Source: CAZRHR01 sp964578885
GTDB taxonomy: Bacteria; Bacteroidota; Bacteroidia; CAIKAF01
DNA: 64,000 nt
Direction of reading: 5' to 3'
NCBI GenBank assembly: GCA_964578885.1
Contig: CAZOEO010000006.1
Location: forward strand, 1 to 64,000
The position numbers and the translations under genes were made by a program. The notes beneath the pieces are model-generated. The model was not told the DNA's origin. It saw only the letters and a program-made list of their open reading frames with translations, and did no database searches. Positions within the stretch are counted from its first letter, which is position 1, and the number at the start of each line of letters is the position of its first letter. Positions 45,134 to 54,368 of this stretch are shown here, piece by piece.

Positions 45134-45223
45134 GGGTTAGCACCCTCCCCTCCCCGTGGACAAGTTACGACCTTCATCTTAAAGCATCCGAAGATTAAAC
45201 GGATAGAAACGTTTAAAATCGGC
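45134..45223 (+). repeat. Interspersed repeat, 90-bp form, copy 1
   Basis: Starts GGGTTAGCACCCTCCCC, continues CCGTGGACAAGTTACGACC and ends TTAAACGGATAGAAACG then TTTAAAATCGGC. Very similar to 45411-45500 and related to the first 89 bp of 35071-35355. The surrounding gene-free interval (45001-45780) otherwise shows no gene or known RNA. Confidence 0.85.
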
Positions 45224-45410
45224 TGTACAAAAAGAAACCTTTGAAGCAAGCGCTCGCACCCCAATATTCACTGTGCGAATCTGTTGGTTTATCAAAGAAA
45301 AACTTCACTCACCCCATTTTTCTGGAATCGAAAACCGCATTCATTTGGCCAAAGGAATACCATCAGCCGTGAAGAATAAAAAGCTTGAAATGAAAAATTC
45401 GGCGATTCCC

Positions 45411-45500
45411 GGGTTAGCACCCTCCCCTCCCCGTGGACAAGTTACGACCTTCATCTGAAATTATCCGGAGATTAAACGGATATAAACGTTTAAAATCGGC
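45411..45500 (+). repeat. Interspersed repeat, 90-bp form, copy 2
   Basis: Second 90-bp copy in the same orientation and of exactly the same length, 277 bp after the first. Changes are concentrated in the middle. The family ends in the TTAAACGGATATAAACG module also seen upstream of ssb. Confidence 0.85.
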
Positions 45501-45781
45501 CATTCAACAAAGTGAACCTTCCTTTACATTACAAAAATCTGGTATGCACGAAACAGCATAACTTCAATCCAAAACGTGAAATAAACATACCCTTCACGCT
45601 TTAGAACGAAGAAATCCTCAACTTCCGTCGATTCTAAAGCACAAAAATCTGAATTTAAATCAGGGGCAAGGATAACAATCCATATGAATCATTTGCCACA
45701 ACAGATGAAGACAAAGAATGAAACAAACACGATACATGTACTGACCAATGGGAGAATGATTTGTCATTCCCAAACAAAAAA

Positions 45782-45801
45782 AGCCCCGATAAACGGGGCT
45801 T
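45782..45801. terminator. Terminator between OmpA-family gene and repeats
   Basis: Stem AGCCCCG / CGGGGCT with a five-base loop. On the minus strand it is followed by a T-run (the A-run at 45774-45782), so it terminates the OmpA-family gene. Confidence 0.82.
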
Positions 45802-45815
45802 TGTAAATTATTATA

Positions 45816-48062
45816 TTATTTATCTCGCAAGAATCGGAATTCAACACGGCGATTCAACTGTCTGTTTTCAGGCGTATCGTTCGGTGCCGCTGGCTTGTCG
45901 AAAGCATAACCACGTGCCACGAGACGGCTTTTGTTCAGGCCATTCAACACCAACCAATTCATCACAGCTTCTGCTCTGCGCTGAGACAAAACGAGGTTGT
46001 ATGCGCGACTACCTACGTTGTCGGTGTGGGCAGAAATTTCAACCCGTGCATTGGGATACTTCTCCAACAAAAACTTCAAGTTCTTCAACTCGCGAATAGA
46101 AGCTTCGCGCAAAGTCGCACGGTCAAAATCAAAGAAAATATTATTCAAACGATAGGTCTCGGTGAAATCAAGGCGATCCATGTAGAAATCCTTGATATAT
46201 TCAGGAATTTCAGGATCCACGTCGAACTTTGCTTTTTCAACCGTAGTTTCATAGCCATCGGCTGTTACACGAATAGTATACAATTGCTCCGGAGAAACAA
46301 CTGTCTTGAAACGACCTCTTTTATCGGCGCGAACCAACTGAGCAAAATGCTCTTCAGATGAAATTTCAATCTGACCATTAATCTCCTCACCGGTCATTCT
46401 ATCTTTTACAACACCGGCAATGGTGATAACATCCTGACCCAAATTCATGTAAATGGTATCACGGAAGTTTTTGTCATCTTCGGAGCTGTAACGTGTGTTG
46501 ATTGTTCCAATATAAGACTTGTATCCAAGTGCAGTGGCTTTCACATAAAAATGTCCGAATACAGGAAGAACGGTCATTTGTCCATCAGGCTGCTCATACA
46601 CACGATACTCTTGCTGATCCTTGGCAGAAACGATTTGCAATTGTACGTTCATAGGTTTGCCCGTGGCAGAATCAATCACAACGAAATGATATGGAACTGT
46701 TTTACCTTCTTGCAATTCTACCAGATAAACATCTTTTTCACCTTTCCCGCCTCCACGATCAGAATCGAGGTAAGCACGATCTGTGCCATGAATGAAGAAA
46801 ATAAACACGTCATCGGCAGCGGTATTGATAGGGAATCCCAGGTTTTCAGGCTTGGTCCACTGTCCATCTTTAAATTCAGTTTTGAAAATATCCATTCCAC
46901 CCATGGTGTTGTGACCATTTGAAGAAAAATACAGGGTATTTCCATCGTCAGATACGAATACACACTCTTCATCATATTCGGAGTTGATTACACCACCCAT
47001 GTTCACGGGTTTGGACCATTTTCCGGAAGCGCTGTCTAAGGTAACACGATAAATGTCGAGTGAATATGTGCCCAGACGCGGGTTATTTGAAGTAAAATAA
47101 ATGGTTTTGCCGTCTGCCGTCATGGATGCGTGTGCCTCGCGAAAACGAGAATTAATCATGCTCATGCGTTTGGGTTTCGCCCATTTTTGACCATCTACCA
47201 TTTCAGAAGTAAACAAGTCACCTCTTCCTGATTCACGATACATGATCATTCGCTTTCCATCGGGAGCAAGCCAAACCGTAGCATCATGCTTTTTAGAGTT
47301 AATTCCTTCTACCCGAAGGGCGGTGCTCCAGTTTCCTCCTTTATCTCTTTCAGAAAAATAAATGTCCTCATACTGAAATACTTCACCTTGTGGAATTTTA
47401 CCACCCGTGTTGCCAGGACGACGGCTGGTAAAAACCATAAAAGTTTCGTCACGATTCACAATAGCAGCATACTCAGGATATTTTGTATTCAAACGCTTAC
47501 CCATGTTTGAAACCAAAAGAGGCACAGTATCTTGTGTGATCTCGCGACCATTTTCACATTGAACAATACGACGATTTATTTCAATAATTTCTGCTTCAAT
47601 CTGACCTCTTTGACGCAGGTTATATAAATCTGCATCTGAAGAAATCAGGGTGATATATTCCCTGTAAGTCTTGATGGCTTTATCCCACTGGCCATCGAGG
47701 TGATAGGTTTCCGCCAAAATATACAAACCATCGGTGCGATATTTAGGATCCAAACGCATCGCAGTTTCCATGAAAGTAGCTGCATTTGCTTTGTCACGGA
47801 GCGCATTGTAAATGTTTCCGATATCGAAATTCAATTGCGCATTTTTAGGATTGAATTGATGCGCATCCAGATAATATTTTAAGGCTCTTTCGTAGTGCTG
47901 TGTTCCCTTTTCAGCATATCTTTTACCTCTATCTAAGGCAGTCAGGGCCTTTCTTAACCCAGCGGCATCAGATGGAAAATTCTCCGGAGTAAACTCCACG
48001 GATTGAGCGCTTACAGAAAAACTGAGCACAAAATATAAGGCAAACAGACGAATTAATCTCAT
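45816..48062 (-). CDS. OmpA-family protein with TPR and PD40 propeller
   Basis: Outer-membrane/periplasmic protein of 748 residues. Order of parts: signal peptide (ALYFVLSFSVSAQS), TPR repeats at about 35-155, a PD40-type beta-propeller at about 195-440 (MVFTSRRPGN, IYFTSNNPRLG, LYFSSNGHNTMGGMDIF), carboxypeptidase-like domains at about 450-620, and a C-terminal OmpA peptidoglycan-binding domain (NNIFFDFDRATLRE, VEISAHTDNVGS, NRRVEFRFL). This layout matches PorE-type proteins linked to the type IX secretion system as well as related OmpA proteins. A clear promoter precedes it and a terminator follows. Confidence 0.88.
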   Translation of the reverse strand: MRLIRLFALYFVLSFSVSAQSVEFTPENFPSDAAGLRKALTALDRGKRYAEKGTQHYERALKYYLDAHQFNPKNAQLNFDIGNIYNALRDKANAATFMETAMRLDPKYRTDGLYILAETYHLDGQWDKAIKTYREYITLISSDADLYNLRQRGQIEAEIIEINRRIVQCENGREITQDTVPLLVSNMGKRLNTKYPEYAAIVNRDETFMVFTSRRPGNTGGKIPQGEVFQYEDIYFSERDKGGNWSTALRVEGINSKKHDATVWLAPDGKRMIMYRESGRGDLFTSEMVDGQKWAKPKRMSMINSRFREAHASMTADGKTIYFTSNNPRLGTYSLDIYRVTLDSASGKWSKPVNMGGVINSEYDEECVFVSDDGNTLYFSSNGHNTMGGMDIFKTEFKDGQWTKPENLGFPINTAADDVFIFFIHGTDRAYLDSDRGGGKGEKDVYLVELQEGKTVPYHFVVIDSATGKPMNVQLQIVSAKDQQEYRVYEQPDGQMTVLPVFGHFYVKATALGYKSYIGTINTRYSSEDDKNFRDTIYMNLGQDVITIAGVVKDRMTGEEINGQIEISSEEHFAQLVRADKRGRFKTVVSPEQLYTIRVTADGYETTVEKAKFDVDPEIPEYIKDFYMDRLDFTETYRLNNIFFDFDRATLREASIRELKNLKFLLEKYPNARVEISAHTDNVGSRAYNLVLSQRRAEAVMNWLVLNGLNKSRLVARGYAFDKPAAPNDTPENRQLNRRVEFRFLRDK

Positions 48063-48106
48063 AGGAACGTTTCTTCCTGATTTGAATCTAAATAACTTGA
48101 TAGCGG

Positions 48107-48137
48107 CAAAAGTAATGGTTTAAAATTGATTACCCAA
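48107..48137 (-). promoter_or_regulatory. Promoter of the OmpA-family gene
   Basis: Minus strand: TACTTTTG (exact TAnnTTTG) at 48107-48114 and TTG at 48135-48137, 20 bases apart. The start codon is 45 bp downstream. Confidence 0.72.
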
Positions 48138-48158
48138 AAAATTAATTTAAGATTTAAA

Positions 48159-48935
48159 TCAACGATTAGCTATTTGAAACAAATCCATTTTAATTTTTGT
48201 TATAACCCTCTTAGTATGAGCTGAAAAATCCCCTTCCATCATCCAAGAATAGTAAGATGGTTCGGACTGAAACACTTGTTTAACAGATTTTCCTTTGTGT
48301 TTACCAAAATTAAAAACAGGAATTTGGTTTTCATTTAAAACTATTCTTCCTTCCAAATCGACTTTGGCGTCATTTCCCATCCACTTGGCAAGTTCCCTTA
48401 AGTTATTTGGCAACTGGGTGTACCGCTCCATTTGAGCCTTAAATACCTCGAGGGTGGCAAGGGTATCTGCATGAGCACTATGGGCGTTTTCAAGATTTTT
48501 TTCACAATAAAAACGATAAGCGGCACCCAAGGTCCGCTCCTCCATTTTATGGAAAATCACCTGAACATCGATTAGTTCTCTTTTTTCAACTTGTAAATCG
48601 ATACCCACCCGTGCGAACTCTTCGAGCAACATAGGAATATCAAACTTCAAGGCATTGAATCCGGCCAGGTCAGCCTGTCCGATAAACTCATGCATGTCCG
48701 CGGCTACTTCCGCAAAACTGGGACAATTTGCCACCTTTTCATCTGTAATTCCATGGATAGCCGAAGCTTCCGCAGAAATCGGAATTAGTGGATTCAATAA
48801 ATAATGCTTTTCCTGCTGGCTTCCATCTGGTTGCAAGCGAATAAAGCTGATTTCTACGATACGGTCTTTGGTGACATTTAATCCGGTGGATTCGATATCA
48901 AAAAAACATAAAGGTTTTGAAAGTTGTATAGCCAT
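48159..48935 (-). CDS. DnaQ-type 3'-5' exonuclease
   Basis: DEDDh exonuclease of 258 residues. ExoI motif is FFDIESTGLN (Asp, Glu), ExoII includes NALKFDIPML (Asp), and ExoIII is HSAHADTLAT (His, Asp). Residues about 195-255 form an extra C-terminal domain (FNFGKHKGKSVKQVF, YYSWMMEGDF), the DUF3820/exodeoxyribonuclease X-like module. It probably acts in DNA repair or proofreading. It starts 6 bp past the stop of the E2 gene, in the same direction. Confidence 0.9.
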   Translation of the reverse strand: MAIQLSKPLCFFDIESTGLNVTKDRIVEISFIRLQPDGSQQEKHYLLNPLIPISAEASAIHGITDEKVANCPSFAEVAADMHEFIGQADLAGFNALKFDIPMLLEEFARVGIDLQVEKRELIDVQVIFHKMEERTLGAAYRFYCEKNLENAHSAHADTLATLEVFKAQMERYTQLPNNLRELAKWMGNDAKVDLEGRIVLNENQIPVFNFGKHKGKSVKQVFQSEPSYYSWMMEGDFSAHTKRVITKIKMDLFQIANR

Positions 48936-48940
48936 TGGGA

Positions 48941-50308
48941 TTAAATGGATCGGTTAGGATCAAAAGATTCAAGGATTTCAGCCACGCGTTTTACGAATCG
49001 GCCACCCAAGGCGCCATCTACCACGCGGTGGTCATAAGAATGAGAAAGGAACATCATATGCCGGATGGCAATGACATCACCTTCAGAAGTTTCTAAAACA
49101 GCTGGTTTTTTACGAATGGCACCTACTGCCAAAATCGCAACTTGAGGTTGATTAATGATGGGTGTGCCCATTACATTGCCAAATGTACCCACATTGGTAA
49201 CTGTGTACGTTCCTCCACTGATATCATCCGGTTCCAACTTATTATTTCGGGCACGATTTGCCAGGTCATTCACTTTACGGGTAAGTCCCAGTAAATTCAT
49301 TTGATCGGCATCTTTTATAACAGGCACAATTAAATTTCCGGATGGCAAGGCCGTTGCCATTCCAATATTCACTCTGCCACGCAGCACCACGCGATCTCCA
49401 TCTACCGAAGCATTTACACCCGGGAACTCACGAATAGCTCTGGCCACAGCCTCAAGAATAATGGGTGTGAATGTGATTTTTTCTCCATGCTTTTTCTCAT
49501 ACTCCCCTTTCACTTTTTCACGCCATTTCACCATATGAGTTACGTCTGCTTCCACATAACTGGTAACGTGAGGTGAAGTTTGTTTTGACATCACCATGTG
49601 TGCTGCAATCATTTTACGCATGCGATCCATCTCTACAATGGTATCTTCACCTCCAACCACCACGGGCGGTTTGGGGGCAGGCGCAGTTTGGTTACCAGCC
49701 ATTTGAGGAGCTGCTGCAGGCGTTGGAGCCGCAGCAGGCGTAAGAGTTGGAGCTGGCTGAGATGGAGCTGCAGCAGCAACAGAAGCCGCGGCCTTTCTTT
49801 CACCAGACAAATACTGCATCATGTCCTGTTTGGTGACCCGACCTTCCAGGCCTGTACCAGGAATTTTGGCCAGCTCTTCCGGACTAATTTGCTCCTTTTG
49901 AGCAATATTTCGAACCAAAGGAGAGTAAAATCTGGCATCGGTTCCAGTAGAAACCGACAAAGATTCTGCAGCGGGTACAAATGGTACGGAAGACACTTCG
50001 GGCGCAGCTACCACTTCAGGCGCAGCAGCAGGCGCAGCGGGAGCAGATGATGCCGGAGCAGCCAACACGTCGGTTTCAATCAACGCAAAAGCGGCACCAA
50101 TTTTTACAACATCCCCCTCCGCAAATAATTTCTTGACCAAACGGCCTTTCTCAGGTGAAGGCACTTCTGAATCTACCTTATCGGTGGCTATTTCTACGAT
50201 GCTTTGTTCTAAATCTATCAGGTCTCCCTCTTGTACAAGCCATTTGGTGATGGTTGCCTCCATGACACTTTCCCCTAATTTGGGCATGAAAATTTCTACC
50301 TGAGCCAT
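48941..50308 (-). CDS. 2-oxoacid dehydrogenase E2 (dihydrolipoyl acyltransferase)
   Basis: Core acyltransferase of a 2-oxoacid dehydrogenase complex, 455 residues. It has one lipoyl domain with the modified Lys44 (EIATDKVDSEVPSP), an Ala/Pro linker, a peripheral subunit-binding domain at about 130-170 (YSPLVRNIAQKEQISPEEL), a second Ala/Pro linker and the catalytic domain with HSYDHRVVDGALGG near the C-terminus. Substrate class (branched-chain, pyruvate or 2-oxoglutarate) is not certain; the E1 and E3 genes are not adjacent. It has its own promoter at 50329-50362. Confidence 0.93.
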   Translation of the reverse strand: MAQVEIFMPKLGESVMEATITKWLVQEGDLIDLEQSIVEIATDKVDSEVPSPEKGRLVKKLFAEGDVVKIGAAFALIETDVLAAPASSAPAAPAAAPEVVAAPEVSSVPFVPAAESLSVSTGTDARFYSPLVRNIAQKEQISPEELAKIPGTGLEGRVTKQDMMQYLSGERKAAASVAAAAPSQPAPTLTPAAAPTPAAAPQMAGNQTAPAPKPPVVVGGEDTIVEMDRMRKMIAAHMVMSKQTSPHVTSYVEADVTHMVKWREKVKGEYEKKHGEKITFTPIILEAVARAIREFPGVNASVDGDRVVLRGRVNIGMATALPSGNLIVPVIKDADQMNLLGLTRKVNDLANRARNNKLEPDDISGGTYTVTNVGTFGNVMGTPIINQPQVAILAVGAIRKKPAVLETSEGDVIAIRHMMFLSHSYDHRVVDGALGGRFVKRVAEILESFDPNRSI

Positions 50309-50328
50309 TTTTTTATTTTTTCAGAGGC

Positions 50329-50362
50329 CAAATTTAACCTTTATTCTTCAATCCTAAACCAA
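50329..50362 (-). promoter_or_regulatory. Promoter of the E2 gene
   Basis: Minus strand: TAAATTTG (exact TAnnTTTG) at 50329-50336 and TTG at 50360-50362, 23 bases apart. The start codon is 21 bp downstream. Confidence 0.65.
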
Positions 50363-50466
50363 AACCTTACTTGTTTAGCTGAAATCCTTCTCGCAGCAAG
50401 GGAGGAAAAAGCAGAAAGACCAACGAAAATCATCCTGGCTGGCACGTGAAGTGGCCGCATCCGGAT

Positions 50467-52932
50467 TTACCATTCTCCGGAATACATACGAACTACACGT
50501 TGCCCAATACCAGTTAAAATATCATAAGGAATGGTTCCGGCTTCCTGGGCCACGCGCCGTAAAGAATGTTCGGGTCCGAACCAAAGGGCAGGTTCACCGG
50601 CCTGCACATCAGAAAGATCAGTTACATCTACCATGACCAAATCCATGCATACTTTTCCCAATACCGGACATAATCTTCCCTGAATCAGAAACTTTCCAAT
50701 ACCTTCCCCGAGTCGCCTTGGAAATCCATCCGCATATCCCAGCGCAAGCGTGGCTACTTTCGTAGTCCGGGCAGTTCGTACATGGCCACCATATCCTATC
50801 ACCGATCCGGCAGGAACAGTACGAACTTGTAAAATGGTGGTGGTGCATCGAACCGCTTCTCTCAAATATGGAATATCCTGTGCAGAAGCCGAATAACCAT
50901 AAAGGCCTATCCCAACGCGAACCATATCTAGTCGAGATTCAGGAAAGCGGTGAATGGCACCTGTGTTGGCCAAATGCGCCAGAAATGGCTGAGAAATAGC
51001 CGATTTTAACTGCCCAACAATATGATTGAATGCCGCTATTTGTTGTCTGGTAAATTCATCCAAATCCGGGTCTTCCGAAGCCACCAAATGGCTGAAAACA
51101 GAACCAATCTTTAGCTGGGGCGCAGACAAAACCATATCCACAACCTCTTTCAAATCACTGACTTCCAACCCAAGACGGTTCATTCCGGTATTCCATTTCA
51201 GGTGAACGGGAATGTCCCAGGCGGAAAATTCCTGCCATACTATCAGGGCCTCTGAAAGCGCAGAAAGGCTATATAATTCCGGCTCAAGGCGATGCTCGAC
51301 CATTCTGGCAAATGCATCAGCGTGCGGATTCAGCACCAAAATGGGCAAATGAATGCCACCAAGCCGAAGGCGAACACCCTCATCTACCTGTGCTACTGCA
51401 AGATAATTTACACCATAGGTCTGAAGCCAATGCGCCACTTCTACGTCTCCGGTACCATACGCCCCAGCCTTGGCCATGACCATAAGCCGTGTTTGCGAAC
51501 CCGCCAGATTCCTGAAATGCCATAAATTATGTAACACAGCCTGCATATCGACCTCCATGCGTGCCGGTGCAGCATGTTGTTCCAGCATGGGAAGATACTG
51601 CTCCAGCTGAAATGGCCGGGCACCTTTAATTAATAAAATCGTCCGCTCTTCCAAAATGCGCGTTGCGGCAGAAAAAGCCTCAGCAGCGGTCGTAAAAACT
51701 TTCAATACGCCCGGCTGATGCAGTTTCGGTGGTCGCGCTCCTACCCAAAACAAATGTTGAAGTCCACCGGCAATAAAGCCATTTAGCACTTCTTCCATTT
51801 CTTTGGCATCGGCATGTTCTTTTTCGGGAAAATCGGTTAAAAGTGCCGCCAGCGGCCCCCGATTCTTAAAAACCAAAAGCCTTGACATTGCGCGCCTTAG
51901 TGAAACAGCATCAAACGAATACACATCGCTGATCAGGGTCATTCCACGCAAGCCATGGCGTAAATCCATCCGAAGCGCGACCGGACGCAAATCTTTTACC
52001 CGTGATGCAAGTCGTACAGGATCTCCGCCCAGGCGTATGGCCAATAACAAGGCGCCTGCCATGTTTTCAATGTCGGCCAAATCTGTCGGGCCATCCACAC
52101 TGAACCATTTCTTTTCCCAGAAAAAACCGGAAAGTCTTCCTTCTTCTATTTTAAACCGTAAATCTGCTCCATCCGACTGACCATAAGACCAATGCCTGGC
52201 ATTTTCAGGAAAAAGATGGTAGTGCGGGCGCACGGATTCATCATCTGCGAGATAAATAAATTCACTTACTTCCTTAAATAACAGGAGTTTTTCGGATAGT
52301 TTCTCCCGAAACGATGGAAAATACGCACCGTGGGCATCTCCCATCCGAGTGAGTAGTCCAATTTGAGGGGTCACAAGCTTTCGCAATCGGTCCATTTCGC
52401 CCGGCATAGAAATTCCTACCTCAAAAACCCCGACGTCATGTGATTCATTGAGCGTCCACAATGAAAGAGGTACGCCCGTTTGGCTATTGAAGCTCCCTGG
52501 ATTTCGTGCCACAGAAAAATCCGGAACCAACAATTGCCACACCCAATCCTTGATGGTTGTTTTCCCATTTGAGCCGGTAATGGCAGCCAGATTTCCGCGG
52601 AAAATTTTTCGTTTTTCTCCCGCCAGCCATTGCAAAGTGTCAACGGGATTTTGAACCAAAATTACATTTACCCCCCAATCCTCGCTTACGTCTGTTTCCG
52701 AGGACACCACCAGCGTTTTGATACCGGCACGAACCGCCTGCGGCAAAAAAAGATGTCCATCGTGATTCAGGCCTTTTATGGCAAAAAAAACACCTTCTTC
52801 TCTTTGTCCCATCCAGCGTGTATCGGTCCAAAGCTGCGTAAGAGGCGCATCCGGAAGAGGTAAAAAAAGCGCCTTGGCACCTGGCGCAAGAACAATATCT
52901 TGGGCAGAAAAGGTAAAATCAGTCCGATTCAC
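50467..52932 (-). CDS. murF-alr: MurF-alanine racemase fusion enzyme
   Basis: Bifunctional cytoplasmic peptidoglycan enzyme of 821 residues, a fusion typical of Bacteroidota. Residues about 1-455 are MurF, which adds D-Ala-D-Ala to UDP-MurNAc-tripeptide; the ATP-binding loop is ITGSNGKTTIKD at 118-129. Residues about 456-821 are alanine racemase with PLP Lys488 (MAKAGAYGTG) and the C-terminal block (GYADGFPRRLGEG, VCMDLVMVDV). Joining them couples D-alanine supply to its use. It ends 158 bp past the E2 gene start and lies one base downstream of tdk. Confidence 0.95.
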   Translation of the reverse strand: MNRTDFTFSAQDIVLAPGAKALFLPLPDAPLTQLWTDTRWMGQREEGVFFAIKGLNHDGHLFLPQAVRAGIKTLVVSSETDVSEDWGVNVILVQNPVDTLQWLAGEKRKIFRGNLAAITGSNGKTTIKDWVWQLLVPDFSVARNPGSFNSQTGVPLSLWTLNESHDVGVFEVGISMPGEMDRLRKLVTPQIGLLTRMGDAHGAYFPSFREKLSEKLLLFKEVSEFIYLADDESVRPHYHLFPENARHWSYGQSDGADLRFKIEEGRLSGFFWEKKWFSVDGPTDLADIENMAGALLLAIRLGGDPVRLASRVKDLRPVALRMDLRHGLRGMTLISDVYSFDAVSLRRAMSRLLVFKNRGPLAALLTDFPEKEHADAKEMEEVLNGFIAGGLQHLFWVGARPPKLHQPGVLKVFTTAAEAFSAATRILEERTILLIKGARPFQLEQYLPMLEQHAAPARMEVDMQAVLHNLWHFRNLAGSQTRLMVMAKAGAYGTGDVEVAHWLQTYGVNYLAVAQVDEGVRLRLGGIHLPILVLNPHADAFARMVEHRLEPELYSLSALSEALIVWQEFSAWDIPVHLKWNTGMNRLGLEVSDLKEVVDMVLSAPQLKIGSVFSHLVASEDPDLDEFTRQQIAAFNHIVGQLKSAISQPFLAHLANTGAIHRFPESRLDMVRVGIGLYGYSASAQDIPYLREAVRCTTTILQVRTVPAGSVIGYGGHVRTARTTKVATLALGYADGFPRRLGEGIGKFLIQGRLCPVLGKVCMDLVMVDVTDLSDVQAGEPALWFGPEHSLRRVAQEAGTIPYDILTGIGQRVVRMYSGEW

Positions 52933-52933
52933 G

Positions 52934-53512
52934 CTATGTAATTTGCTTTTTGTGAAAGCAATCGCGGCACAAGGCCATGTATTTATCGGTTTCGCCTAAC
53001 AAGACCACCTTGTCGTCAGCGGCCGTCCGATAGGAATGGTTGGCAATGTTGCCGCATTGAACACAAATGGCATGTACCTTGGTTACAAATTCTGCCACGG
53101 CCATTAAAGAAGGCATAACACCGAAAGGCCGACCGGAATAATCCATGTCTAGTCCTGCACATATCACACGAATACCTCGATTGGCCAAAATATTGCACAC
53201 ATCCACCAGACCCTCGTCGAAAAACTGAACTTCATCGATGCCAATTACATCCACTTCATTGGCCAGTAACAGGATGTGATGTGCGCTCGGAACCGCCGTA
53301 GAAACAATTACATTGCTATCGTGTGAAACCACATGAGAGTCGTGGTACCTGTTATCTACTTCCGGTTTAAAAATTTCCACCCGCAGTTGGGCAATTTTCG
53401 CACGCTTGAGCCTTCGGATGAGTTCTTCGGTTTTTCCAGAAAACATGGAACCACAGATGACCTCAATCCAGCCGCACCTTTCGGCCATTTGGAATGTATT
53501 TTCTACAAACAT
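52934..53512 (-). CDS. tdk: Thymidine kinase
   Basis: Type II thymidine kinase of 192 residues that phosphorylates thymidine in salvage. The Walker A loop GSMFSGKTEE is at about residues 21-30, the Walker B-like region is VIGIDEVQFFDEG, and four zinc Cys are present (ICVQCGN and LCRDCF). The active-site region YSGRPFGVMP is intact. The stop lies one base from the start of murF-alr, so the two are likely cotranscribed. Confidence 0.95.
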   Translation of the reverse strand: MFVENTFQMAERCGWIEVICGSMFSGKTEELIRRLKRAKIAQLRVEIFKPEVDNRYHDSHVVSHDSNVIVSTAVPSAHHILLLANEVDVIGIDEVQFFDEGLVDVCNILANRGIRVICAGLDMDYSGRPFGVMPSLMAVAEFVTKVHAICVQCGNIANHSYRTAADDKVVLLGETDKYMALCRDCFHKKQIT

Positions 53513-53585
53513 GATGGCAAATTTCGTACTTTAGGCTTCATTTTTACGTTCATTTGCGGGATAATTACCGAAAATATACTTGTGC

Positions 53586-54368
53586 ATGGAAAGGAACGAA
53601 CTTATCAAAAAATTACGAACAGAACTGCGTCAGCTGGATCAAATTTTATCTCAATGGAATGGGACTCCCACCGAAATAGCGCACTTAAGAACCTTATCCT
53701 CAACCATGTTTGAGGAAAATTTACGGCTAATTTTTTTAACAGAATGGACGCCTCCAGCCATGGATCCACTCCCTATGATTGGGGTTCCTCCTCCCACATC
53801 GCATGCCGTTCAGGAAAAATCTGCGCCTGAACACAACTCTGCGCCTGCAAAATCGGACGAAAAGCCAACGCCTGTCGCCATTAGCAAGCCAGAAATAATT
53901 GAAGTGCCGAAGCCAGAATCCGTTTCTGCAACCGCTACTCCACCGGAAAAAACAGACATAGATGCCGAAATTTTGGTAAAAGCAACCATCGCCACGCCAG
54001 AACCTGCACAAACTCCGGAACCAGCAGCGCCCGTCACCAAAGAGAAAGCCGCACCGGCAGAAAAAATGTTGTCTCGTCTGGTAGACGCCGTAGCCCCCCC
54101 GAGACTGGAAGACAAACTGAGAAATGCCCGTGTAGAAGACTTGAAAAAAGCCATCCCATTACATGAAAAATTCTTGTATATCAACGAGTTGTATCAGGGA
54201 GAACACGGGTTATACAACGCCTTTATCGAATTACTCAACCAGTGCAAAGACCATAAAGACGCTGACCAACAGTTTAAATTAGAAATCAGAGGTCGCGGCT
54301 GGGATTCAGAAGGCGAAGTGGTATGTAAATTATGGTCTACCGTACAACGGAAATTCCCGGCGGAATGA
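53586..54368 (+). CDS. Conserved Bacteroidota protein with Pro/Ala-rich linker
   Basis: A 260-residue protein from ATG 53586 (a TTG two codons upstream is possible). It has a helical N-terminal segment (ERNELIKKLRTELRQLDQIL), a long low-complexity Pro/Ala/Glu linker (about 60-165), and a C-terminal domain (about 175-258) with the conserved-looking KKAIPLHEKFLYINELYQGE and YNAFIELLNQCKD. The C-terminal pattern recurs in uncharacterised Bacteroidota proteins. No catalytic motif is visible. It overlaps the start of the M28 peptidase gene by 4 bp. Confidence 0.75.
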   Translation: MERNELIKKLRTELRQLDQILSQWNGTPTEIAHLRTLSSTMFEENLRLIFLTEWTPPAMDPLPMIGVPPPTSHAVQEKSAPEHNSAPAKSDEKPTPVAISKPEIIEVPKPESVSATATPPEKTDIDAEILVKATIATPEPAQTPEPAAPVTKEKAAPAEKMLSRLVDAVAPPRLEDKLRNARVEDLKKAIPLHEKFLYINELYQGEHGLYNAFIELLNQCKDHKDADQQFKLEIRGRGWDSEGEVVCKLWSTVQRKFPAE

